A program made the position numbers and the translations under genes. 15,273 bases of DNA from Neisseriales bacterium (GTDB taxonomy: Bacteria > Pseudomonadota > Gammaproteobacteria > Burkholderiales > UBA11063), in contig SSGY01000149.1 in NCBI GenBank assembly GCA_008017145.1, positions 1-15,273 on the forward strand. The letters run 5' to 3'. The notes under the pieces were generated by a model. The model was given only the letters and a program-made list of their open reading frames with translations, did not search any database and was not told where the DNA came from. Positions 7,220 through 13,269 of the stretch are shown one piece after another (position 1 is the first letter of the stretch; each line of letters begins with the position of its first letter).

Positions 7220-7483
7220 ATGAAACTATTTATTATACATGTTGGCTATTACGATTATGAGGTTGGTATGTACGAGCTTCATTCTCAATTTTTAATAGCC
7301 GCAAAAACTGCTGCAGAAGCAAAAAATGTAGCAATTAACAAACCAATATATAAAGCCAAAAATATGCACATTGATGGTATTCAAGAAATAAATCAGATTG
7401 ATGGCTACTCTATTGATTTGAAGCCAACTTTAGATAATTTAGAGAATAAGGTATATAGCTACAAGGAAATTAAGGATATGTAG
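7220..7483 (+). CDS. DUF1543-like small protein
   Basis: An 87-residue soluble protein of unknown function. The start is placed at the ATG at 7220, because GAGGG (7208-7212) stands seven nt before it. A TTG at 7202, in the same frame, would add six residues but lies upstream of that ribosome binding site. The N-terminus MKLFIIHVGYYD, the central YELHSQFLIAA segment and the ending HIDGIQEINQIDGYSIDL resemble the DUF1543 pattern (short beta-rich domain with a conserved HID and a DGY motif). No signal peptide, membrane helix or catalytic motif is seen. It stands alone, divergent from bioB, with its own candidate promoter. The family name is recalled from the motif pattern and needs a profile search to confirm. 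Confidence 0.7.
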   Translation: MKLFIIHVGYYDYEVGMYELHSQFLIAAKTAAEAKNVAINKPIYKAKNMHIDGIQEINQIDGYSIDLKPTLDNLENKVYSYKEIKDM

Positions 7484-7527
7484 TTTGTAACCATTCAAAG
7501 TGGGTGGGTGTTATTTTTGTTATTAGT

Positions 7528-7556
7528 TTGCATGTAATGGTTTTATGTGTTAGAAT
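7528..7556 (+). promoter_or_regulatory. Candidate promoter of the 52-residue small gene
   Basis: TTGCAT (7528-7533), a 17-nt spacer and TAGAAT (7551-7556), preceded by TGT to give an extended -10 (TGTTAGAAT). The predicted start near 7563 leaves a leader of about 77 nt. This is one of the best-formed promoter candidates in the window. Confidence 0.55.
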
Positions 7557-7639
7557 GGCGTGCGTTTGGGGTTTTGAATGGTGTTTGTATTACACTTTAT
7601 GCCCTGAATTAATTTAACTTTTTAATAGAAGGAATAATC

Positions 7640-7798
7640 ATGACAACACTAAATCATGCAAGTAAAACTACTCCAGTAACTAATTTAGAAAACACAATTG
7701 CGTTAACTTTGGATATGACTGAAGAAGATAAACGTAGATCATCTATTCAAAATATGGTGAAAGATGTTGAAAAAAATGCAGAAGCATTGGTTGACTAA
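7640..7798 (+). CDS. Small hypothetical protein, 52 residues
   Basis: Not recognised. The ATG at 7640 is preceded by AGAAGGA (7627-7633) at seven nt; an extended -10 promoter lies upstream and a strong intrinsic terminator follows. It is therefore a complete transcription unit despite its size. The product begins MTTLNHASKTTPV and ends with VEKNAEALVD. The first third is Thr/Asn-rich. The second half (residues 27-52) is highly charged, with a TEEDKRRSS stretch, and is probably helical. There are no cysteines, no signal peptide and no membrane segment. Possible roles, none supported by homology, are a small regulator, a peptide substrate or precursor, or a stress protein. Confidence 0.65.
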   Translation: MTTLNHASKTTPVTNLENTIALTLDMTEEDKRRSSIQNMVKDVEKNAEALVD

Positions 7799-7850
7799 TT
7801 GCACTGGAATGACATTAATTTATAAATCTGAGTAGTTTCAGGTGTATACT

Positions 7851-7890
7851 AAAAATGCGGTTGTATTTTATAATACAGCCGCATTTTTTT
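7851..7890. terminator. Strong bidirectional intrinsic terminator
   Basis: ATGCGGTTGTATT (7855-7867) pairs with AATACAGCCGCAT (7872-7884) over 13 bp with a single G.T pair and a four-base loop. It is followed by a run of Ts on the plus strand (7884-7890) and preceded by five As that give a U-run on the minus strand. It can end the small plus-strand gene and also the converging peptidase/propeller operon, whose last stop is 36 nt away. Confidence 0.9.
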
Positions 7891-7926
7891 ATATTAGCTT
7901 GTTTTGGTCAAATAATTCATATAATA

Positions 7927-9036
7927 TTATTGAATAATACTTGTGCTATAAACATTGCCGCCTTGAGTTGCTGCGTAAATTATTCCTGAAGCTGTAGTAA
8001 TGGAGTTAGCATACCAACCATCAGGCATTCCACCACCACCTACTAATTGCCATGGTTGGTTAATAGATGCAGCATAAATATTTCCGTTATTAGTAGCAGC
8101 ATAAATTAATCCATTGGTGGATAAATTAATTGAAGTAATTGAACCATTATCAGGTAAACTTCCTCCGCCAAATACACTCCAGGAGTTGTTTCCTGTACTT
8201 AAATAAACATTACTATTCGAAGTTGCAGCATAAATTTGATTTGTAGCTGAAATCGCTAATGAGGTTACTACACCACTATCCGGAGTAGCGCCTCCGCCGA
8301 CCTGTTGCCAATTGCCATTATTTATACTTACATAAACACTTCCAAAACTACTATTATTCGTTAAATCATAGCCACCAGTACCAGCGTAGACCGAACCAGT
8401 ATTAGACAATATTACAGAATATACTTCACCTCCATTTGGCACGCTTTCACCACCAACTTCTTGCCATGGATTCTGTGCACCAGCGCAACTATAAACGTGC
8501 CCATAGTACGAATTATTATTTAAATCATAGCCACCAGTACCCGCATAAGCTGTCCCATTGCTTACAGCAATTGAGTTTATTCCACCATTGTCTGGTACCG
8601 AACTCTCATTTGCTAAAATGAGCCATGATCCATTATTCCCTGCATTACTTGCCAAATAGCCTACAGTTGGACGATCACCAAAAGAACCAGGCGTAGTTGC
8701 ATTAACTGCTACATACAGCATTTTATTAGTATCAATTGCGATTGAATTAACCTGTTCTGTAACGCCGTATGGATTTGGTAGATAATTACCGCCTGTAATT
8801 TGCCATGAGTTTATAAAGTTAAAAACGGCTGGGTTATTGACATCTAGGCTCCCTCCGGTATATATTTGCCCGCTACTATACGCGATTGAATTTAGGATAA
8901 TATTACTACCGGGGATACTCCCTCCGACTAGGTTCCAATTATTTGTGTTGGTGCTGCTATTAGAAGAAGATCCATTACATCCGCTGATTAATCCAACAAT
9001 GGCGCTAAAGAATAATGTATGCAATAATTTGTTCAT
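7927..9036 (-). CDS. Lipoprotein with seven beta-propeller-like repeats
   Basis: A predicted lipoprotein of 369 residues. Its signal peptide ends in lipobox LISGC, placing the lipidated Cys at residue 20, followed by an Asn/Ser-rich linker (21-33). The rest consists of seven repeats, each opening with Trp: W34, W78, W138, W191, W243, W286 and W329. The pattern is roughly W-x-x-V-G-G-x-S-x-P, then N/T-S-I-A-x-S, then G-x-I-Y-A-G/A-T. Seven units of 43-60 residues suggest a seven-bladed propeller of the sialidase/WD-like kind. Repeats 3 and 4 share GTGGYDL and the encoding DNA, implying recent duplication. It starts 16 nt after the S53 peptidase stop, with GGAAA as ribosome binding site, so the two are co-transcribed. 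The ligand is unknown; no enzyme motif is visible. Confidence 0.8.
   Translation of the reverse strand: MNKLLHTLFFSAIVGLISGCNGSSSNSSTNTNNWNLVGGSIPGSNIILNSIAYSSGQIYTGGSLDVNNPAVFNFINSWQITGGNYLPNPYGVTEQVNSIAIDTNKMLYVAVNATTPGSFGDRPTVGYLASNAGNNGSWLILANESSVPDNGGINSIAVSNGTAYAGTGGYDLNNNSYYGHVYSCAGAQNPWQEVGGESVPNGGEVYSVILSNTGSVYAGTGGYDLTNNSSFGSVYVSINNGNWQQVGGGATPDSGVVTSLAISATNQIYAATSNSNVYLSTGNNSWSVFGGGSLPDNGSITSINLSTNGLIYAATNNGNIYAASINQPWQLVGGGGMPDGWYANSITTASGIIYAATQGGNVYSTSIIQ
8362..8541. repeat. Direct DNA repeat within the propeller gene (blades 3 and 4)
   Basis: A 21-bp identical sequence occurs at 8362-8382 and 8521-8541, 159 bp apart. That is exactly 53 codons, the spacing of the third and fourth protein repeats. 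It encodes the shared GTGGYDL segment. Confidence 0.75.
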
Positions 9037-9052
9037 TTTATTTCCATTTATT

Positions 9053-10804
9053 CTAACGGTTATTAACTAAATATTGAATGAAAGTAGGACCATATGGTGA
9101 TCCAAGTCCAGTAATATCATTCCAGCCAGGATTTGCCCCAAGCACACTCGATTGAGTGTATTTAGGTGCGACAATATTGGTAATAGGCGCTAATCCTTGG
9201 TGTTGAGAATAACTCATTTTATATAGGTATGGTGTTGTTAGACCTACTGTTGGCATTTGCCTAGCAGCTCTAGCCTGGTTGGCAATTACAATAAGCGAAG
9301 AATAAAGAGGGCAGGCTAAACTTGTACCTCCAATTTGCCGCCAAGCTGTGCCATCTGCTGTATCGTAAACGGGAAATCCAGAAAAAGGATCTCCATCTAA
9401 GCTAATATCTGGGACAGCTCGTCTGTTTCCAACCAAACCGTATCCTGTGGCATTCACTGTCGAAATCGCTTGTTGTTGCCAGCTTTGTGCGGTGTAGTAC
9501 TGACTTAGTCCCCCTGTTGACCCTACATCTTCCCACGGCCATGCCCAGCCAGTTTCATATTTATAGCTACCATTTGGATTTAATTGAACTTTGGTACCGC
9601 CAACTGCAGTTGCCCACGATGAGGAGGAAGGGTAATCAACTGATGGTGTGCTCGTTTGAGTACCAACATTATCTCCATTATCTCCAGAAGAAAAATTTAC
9701 ACTTATTCCCTGAGCTGCTGCTTGCATGAGGATATACTCTAGTGGTGAATCAGCTGCTTCTGCACCACCATATGAATTTGATATTACATTTGCCAGTTGC
9801 TTATTTACGATTGTATTAATTGCCGCATATAGATCATCATTATTATTACTATTAGCTTCAATTAAAATAATTTGGGCACTTGGAATAATTGTGTGTGTCG
9901 ATTGAACGTCTAAACTAATTTCCGCACTCCAATCATCTCCTGCTGGAAAAGATTCTGGCAATGGTGATAATTGACCATATTGATTTAATTTGGTAAAGCA
10001 GCCGCTAGCGGAAGTACATGCAGGTAGATTATATCGACTGCTAAAAACATTTAGATCATTTTCAATTGTAGCGTCATCATATGCATCAACAATAGCTATC
10101 GTTTGTCCGTTACCATTTAAACCGTTGGCATGTAGTTTATCGACCCCATATGCTTTTTGCATTAATTGTGGAAGCATTGTTCCTGGCATTCCTATTGCAT
10201 TAGGTAATGCACCAGTAGCCACATACTGAGGACGCATTTTTGATACATTGTCTAGTCCAGTTATAAATGATACTTTGTCATTAATCTCTTGATCGAGGGT
10301 TATCGCTCGGTCATTGCTATAAACTACTTTTCCGCTTTTAGTTAAGTAATTATTGATTTGAGTATTAAAAGTTTGTTGAATTTTAGCAACATTCCCAATT
10401 GCTTCAATATAAGCCCCATTTCCTGCGATATTTGTTACCGTAAATCCCTCATTGACTAAATAATTTTTGACAGTCGAAATATCTTGAGTGGATGTCCCAA
10501 ATTTTTGGGCATATTCAGAACTTGAAATAAATTTATGGTATTCCGGAGAGTTTGGATTATAAAGATTGCTGAGGAATAATTTTAGCGCTTGTTTATTTGA
10601 GGGTTTGAGCCAAATTTTAAAGGTTAATAATTCAGTCGGCATTTCTTGTCCCAACAATGAAGCTCCATTTAAACTTGTCGATACCTGAGCGATGCCACTA
10701 GCATTGGCAAAGTTTATGAATGGAACTGATGAGATGAGTGCTACTTTAATCAGATACTTAAGGGAACATTTATTTTTATGAATTGAGGCATGTGATGAGT
10801 TCAT
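9053..10804 (-). CDS. Secreted S53 (sedolisin/kumamolisin-type) serine-carboxyl peptidase precursor
   Basis: A 583-residue secreted endopeptidase precursor. The first 35 residues form a signal peptide with a long basic n-region, hydrophobic VALISSVPFINF and likely cleavage after ANA (35). Residues about 45-195 are the activation propeptide (Pro-kumamolisin type, with YHKFISSSEYAQKFG at 89-103). The catalytic domain follows from about 205. The S53 triad is visible as Glu295 and Asp299 (SAEISLDVQ) and Ser495 (GGTSLACP), with oxyanion Asp375 in SSGDNGDN. Cys263 and Cys269 could form the small disulfide seen in relatives. S53 enzymes usually work at acidic pH. In the C-terminal calcium region the expected first Asp appears as Pro540, and the GWD motif reads GWND (560-563), so calcium binding may be altered. 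It lies directly upstream of the propeller lipoprotein. Confidence 0.93.
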   Translation of the reverse strand: MNSSHASIHKNKCSLKYLIKVALISSVPFINFANASGIAQVSTSLNGASLLGQEMPTELLTFKIWLKPSNKQALKLFLSNLYNPNSPEYHKFISSSEYAQKFGTSTQDISTVKNYLVNEGFTVTNIAGNGAYIEAIGNVAKIQQTFNTQINNYLTKSGKVVYSNDRAITLDQEINDKVSFITGLDNVSKMRPQYVATGALPNAIGMPGTMLPQLMQKAYGVDKLHANGLNGNGQTIAIVDAYDDATIENDLNVFSSRYNLPACTSASGCFTKLNQYGQLSPLPESFPAGDDWSAEISLDVQSTHTIIPSAQIILIEANSNNNDDLYAAINTIVNKQLANVISNSYGGAEAADSPLEYILMQAAAQGISVNFSSGDNGDNVGTQTSTPSVDYPSSSSWATAVGGTKVQLNPNGSYKYETGWAWPWEDVGSTGGLSQYYTAQSWQQQAISTVNATGYGLVGNRRAVPDISLDGDPFSGFPVYDTADGTAWRQIGGTSLACPLYSSLIVIANQARAARQMPTVGLTTPYLYKMSYSQHQGLAPITNIVAPKYTQSSVLGANPGWNDITGLGSPYGPTFIQYLVNNR

Positions 10805-11066
10805 TTATGATTTTCCGTATTTTGAGATATTGAAAAATTTTAGCTACTTAACTTATTAGCAGACATAACTACTAATTTAGTACGAGCATTAGACATTATA
10901 TAATTAAACTCATATTCAGCTATATATATTTAATGTAGTTGTTTTATAAACTATCGAGGGTAGAATATATTTCTTGCTGAACACCTGATAATTATGAAAA
11001 GTAGATGATCTGATTTACCGTGTACATTTACGACAAATTAAATTTGGAATTTAAGAAAGTACTCTC

Positions 11067-11092
11067 ATTATAGGCTAGATGGGGCAAGTCAA
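11067..11092 (-). promoter_or_regulatory. Possible promoter with abnormally short spacer upstream of the peptidase
   Basis: On the minus strand TTGACT (11092-11087) and TATAAT (11072-11067) are near-consensus hexamers, but only 14 nt apart instead of 16-18. It would produce a leader of about 255 nt before the peptidase ATG. The -35 forms the loop of a palindrome. Confidence 0.35.
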
Positions 11093-11102
11093 TGCCCTCA
11101 TC
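11078..11102. promoter_or_regulatory. Palindrome around the -35 upstream of the peptidase
   Basis: GATGGGGCA (11078-11086) and TGCCCTCATC (11093-11102) are complementary over nine pairs with one bulged base, and the six loop bases are the TTGACT hexamer. No T-run follows on either strand, so an operator is more likely than a terminator for the pirin operon, although the latter cannot be excluded. Confidence 0.4.
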
Positions 11103-11134
11103 CTAAAAGGTTAACATATACTGTGCATCAGTTG

Positions 11135-11860
11135 CTAACGAAGAAGTATTGGAACTTCAATTGCCAAAATACGTGTTCTTTTTTCAATTTTAAATTGTAG
11201 CTTATAGGCATCAACAACCATGATAGCGTCTCGAGGCTCTAGTAGCTCATTCTCTATTTTGATACTTCCTTCAACTACCATAAGAAATAAACCATTTGTA
11301 CTTGAATTTAGCTGATATGAGTGCAAAATAGTGCTGTCGTCGAACTCACCAAGTGACAAATAAGCATCCTGATTAATCATTAGCTGCTCATTGTTTTGCA
11401 ATGGTGATACCAGTAACTGCCATTGGTTTTTTAGTGTTTGGAGTTGTGAAATGAAATTACGCGTTGCATAGCAAGGTGCGAGGTTTTGCTCACGAGGATA
11501 AATCCAAATTTGAAAAAGACTTAATGCCTCTTCTAAAGACGGATTTGCTTCGCTATGAACAATTCCACTACCCGCACTCATTACCTGAATTTCTCCGGCT
11601 TTGATATATTCTTTATTACCCAAGCTATCCTGATGTTCGACTTTACCAGATAAAACAATGGTTATAATTTCCATGTTATTATGTGGATGAGGGGGGAATT
11701 TTCCTCCCGCGGCAATGAAATCATCATTAACAACTCTGAGCGCACCAAAATGCATGCGCTCGCGGTTGTGATATTCGCCAAAACTAAACGTATGCCAAGT
11801 ATCCAGCCAACCAAAGTTAACATGTCCACGACTTTCTGCACGAATAATTGTTTTTTCCAT
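11135..11860 (-). CDS. Pirin family protein (YhhW-like)
   Basis: A bicupin of 241 residues. Some pirins such as E. coli YhhW show quercetin 2,3-dioxygenase activity in vitro, but the physiological substrate is generally unknown. The N-terminal cupin shows GWLDTWHTFSFGEY (17-30), the metal ligands His58 and His60 in PPHPHNNMEIITIVLSG, and His102 and Glu104 in GIVHSEAN. This equals the YhhW set His57, His59, His101, Glu103 shifted by one. The C-terminal cupin (about 145-241) lacks metal ligands, as usual. It starts six nt after the flavodoxin-type oxidoreductase on the same strand, so the two form an operon. The pairing suggests quinone or aromatic redox stress; this is inference from context. 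Confidence 0.93.
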   Translation of the reverse strand: MEKTIIRAESRGHVNFGWLDTWHTFSFGEYHNRERMHFGALRVVNDDFIAAGGKFPPHPHNNMEIITIVLSGKVEHQDSLGNKEYIKAGEIQVMSAGSGIVHSEANPSLEEALSLFQIWIYPREQNLAPCYATRNFISQLQTLKNQWQLLVSPLQNNEQLMINQDAYLSLGEFDDSTILHSYQLNSSTNGLFLMVVEGSIKIENELLEPRDAIMVVDAYKLQFKIEKRTRILAIEVPILLR

Positions 11861-11866
11861 TTTATA

Positions 11867-12427
11867 CTACTTTTGACGTAAAGTTAATTCGGCAACTCTT
11901 TGCCCTAAATAACGCGCGGTTGCTAAATCACCAAGAGGAGGTACGACATCGGCACCAAGATCTGAGTCTGATTGAGCAAATGCACCTAATGATGACCCCA
12001 TTCGATTGAGATCGTTGCGTTCTGATTTTGAGCTGTTTGAGGGTAATAATCCTAGAGAAACCCATAACATTCCATGTTGTGCTGCAAAAGTTGCTAGTTG
12101 AATAATTGCGGTTTGCTTATCGCCATTAAAGCTAGCTGAATTAACAAAACCTGCCGCTAGTTTATCTTTCCATGCTTGGGTGAACCATAGTTTAGAGCTA
12201 GCTTCCATGAATTTCTTAAACTCTGCAGAAATGCTTCCCATATACACTGGTGAACCAAAGATAATAGCGTTAGCAGAGTTTAGATCTTCCCAATGTTGCT
12301 CAACATCTGTAACGCTGATTAAGTGAGCATCTATTCCATTTACACTTTTAGCTCCATCTAATACTGCTTGTGCTTGTTTTGCTGTATGTCCATAACCGCT
12401 GTGATAAATTATTGCTACTGATTTCAT
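11867..12427 (-). CDS. Flavodoxin-family NAD(P)H:quinone oxidoreductase, WrbA-like
   Basis: A 186-residue FMN protein of the flavodoxin/WrbA class, predicted to reduce quinones by two electrons. The phosphate loop HSGYGHTAKQA (9-19) binds FMN. GSPVYMGSISAEFKKFME (58-75) is the second flavin loop, and NSASFNGDKQTAI (96-108) matches the WrbA-type segment. The ATG at 12427 has AGGAG at the proper distance (12433-12437). It leads a two-gene operon with pirin. A well-formed extended -10 promoter lies 44 nt upstream. It could also be a more general FMN reductase; the WrbA name is used as a family label only. Confidence 0.9.
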   Translation of the reverse strand: MKSVAIIYHSGYGHTAKQAQAVLDGAKSVNGIDAHLISVTDVEQHWEDLNSANAIIFGSPVYMGSISAEFKKFMEASSKLWFTQAWKDKLAAGFVNSASFNGDKQTAIIQLATFAAQHGMLWVSLGLLPSNSSKSERNDLNRMGSSLGAFAQSDSDLGADVVPPLGDLATARYLGQRVAELTLRQK

Positions 12428-12470
12428 GATTGCTCCTAAATAGAATAAGATTAAAAATTTGAACCTTGAA

Positions 12471-12499
12471 ATTCTAGCATATTGAAACTGAGTGTGTAA
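12471..12499 (-). promoter_or_regulatory. Candidate promoter of the flavodoxin/pirin operon
   Basis: The minus strand reads TTACAC (12499-12494), a 17-nt spacer and TAGAAT (12476-12471). TGC directly before the -10 gives TGCTAGAAT. It is divergent from the recombinase gene promoter. Confidence 0.55.
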
Positions 12500-12507
12500 T
12501 TTATAGC

Positions 12508-12522
12508 TGAGTAATTAACTCA
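12508..12522. promoter_or_regulatory. 15-bp palindrome between divergent promoters
   Basis: TGAGT and ACTCA flank AATTA. The right arm overlaps the possible -35 of the recombinase gene and the site lies just upstream of the flavodoxin promoter. A repressor binding here could affect both genes; this is inference. Confidence 0.35.
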
Positions 12523-12543
12523 ATTAATGTTAAAATGTATACA
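12515..12543 (+). promoter_or_regulatory. Possible promoter of the recombinase gene
   Basis: TTAACT (12515-12520), a 17-nt spacer and TATACA (12538-12543). Both hexamers are moderate matches. Transcription from here would start upstream of the preferred ATG at 12572 and exclude the ATG at 12527. Confidence 0.35.
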
Positions 12544-12571
12544 CTATGAATATATTCTGTTGAGGTGGATT

Positions 12572-13213
12572 ATGTCAAATGATACTTACAAACCGCATGA
12601 ATTTGCTGCTTTAATCGGTAAATCGGTCTTAACTTTGCAGCGTTGGGATCGTCAGGGTAGGCTGGTTGCCCAACGTTCAAGTACCAATCGACGCTATTAT
12701 ACCAAACAGCAATATCTCAAATATAAGGGGGTACATGCGCTTGAGAACTCGTCAATAGTAGCATACTGTCGAGCTTCCTGTGCGTTGCAAGTTGATGATA
12801 TTCAGTTGCAGCAACAACTGATTAATAACTACGCCAAGACTTGTAGTTTGGAAATTACACATTGGTATATTGATCATAATAGCAGTTTAAATTATCAACG
12901 TGAACAATTTAACCAGCTCTTGGAGCAAATTGAAATGGGTAAAGTTAAAATCTTGTTTCTTGCGCATAAAGATCGTTTGGTTAGATTTGGCTATGAGTGG
13001 TTTGCTAATTTTTGTACGCGGCATGGTACGGAAATTAAATTGGTTAATCATAGTGAATGGACGCCAGATAAACACGAGCTAATTAATGAACTTAAGCTTA
13101 TTGTGAATATGTTTGGTGGTAAAGTTACTGAGCTTAATATTCATAAGGAGCGCATATTACAAATTATTAACCAGGTAGAAAATATGCTTGATAATGCTGC
13201 AGAGCAACTTTAG
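12572..13213 (+). CDS. Orphan IS607-type serine recombinase (TnpA-like)
   Basis: A 213-residue recombinase with an N-terminal MerR-type helix-turn-helix (residues 6-55; KPHEFAALIGKSVLTLQRWDRQGRL) and a C-terminal small serine-resolvase domain. The nucleophile is Ser69 in YCRAS, equivalent to YARVS of IS607 TnpA. NYQREQFNQLLE (107-118) and AHKDRLVRFGYEW (131-143) are IS607 hallmarks. The start is placed at 12572, since GAGG (12562-12565) stands six nt before it; the ATG at 12527 would add 15 unlikely residues. The C-terminal part (from about 160) departs from the usual TnpA ending. No tnpB lies on either side, as the next gene begins 56 bp later. It is either a relic of a transposon, a solo tnpA element or a domesticated recombinase. 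IS607 elements lack terminal inverted repeats, so element ends cannot be read. Confidence 0.87.
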   Translation: MSNDTYKPHEFAALIGKSVLTLQRWDRQGRLVAQRSSTNRRYYTKQQYLKYKGVHALENSSIVAYCRASCALQVDDIQLQQQLINNYAKTCSLEITHWYIDHNSSLNYQREQFNQLLEQIEMGKVKILFLAHKDRLVRFGYEWFANFCTRHGTEIKLVNHSEWTPDKHELINELKLIVNMFGGKVTELNIHKERILQIINQVENMLDNAAEQL

Positions 13214-13237
13214 AAATAAGATAATTTATGCTATAAT
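13209..13237 (+). promoter_or_regulatory. Candidate promoter of the Mur-ligase gene
   Basis: TTTAGA (13209-13214), a 17-nt spacer and perfect TATAAT (13232-13237), preceded by TGC to give TGCTATAAT. It begins within the last codons of the recombinase gene. Confidence 0.6.
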
Positions 13238-13257
13238 CTTCAAAATTTTTTAATGAT

Positions 13258-13261
13258 GGAG
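13258..13261 (+). promoter_or_regulatory. Ribosome binding site selecting the TTG start of the Mur-ligase gene
   Basis: GGAG is eight nt from TTG at 13270. The nearby ATGs (13253, 13256) are out of frame and meet TAA after three codons, and the next in-frame ATG is at residue 116. The TTG is therefore the likely start. Confidence 0.6.
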
Positions 13262-13269
13262 TAAGGAAT

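Larger units (their letters stand above)
10805..11134. other. Intergenic region upstream of the S53 peptidase
   Basis: No gene is seen in these 330 bp. The stretch is AT-rich, with many TA steps around 10895-10935. The only notable items are the TATAAT/TTGACT pair and the overlapping palindrome near 11067-11102. GGAA about nine nt from the peptidase ATG is its probable ribosome binding site. No T-run hairpin ending the pirin transcript could be found. Confidence 0.5.

Noticed and set aside
7484..7520. Possible BirA-like half site TTTGTAACC after the DUF1543-like gene
   Set aside because: The second half site (GGTTACAA type) is missing at the right distance, and the position is far from bioB.
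8436..10229. Several plus-strand frames of 60-80 codons opposite the propeller and peptidase genes
   Set aside because: All are antisense shadows of strongly supported coding regions with biased composition.
12527..12571. N-terminal extension of the recombinase from the ATG at 12527
   Set aside because: The extra 15 residues do not resemble the family, the start has no ribosome binding site, and it precedes the predicted transcription start.
13253..13264. Three-codon ATG ATG GAG TAA upstream of the Mur-ligase gene as a leader peptide
   Set aside because: Too short to judge; the same bases serve as the ribosome binding site for the TTG start, so chance is the simpler reading.
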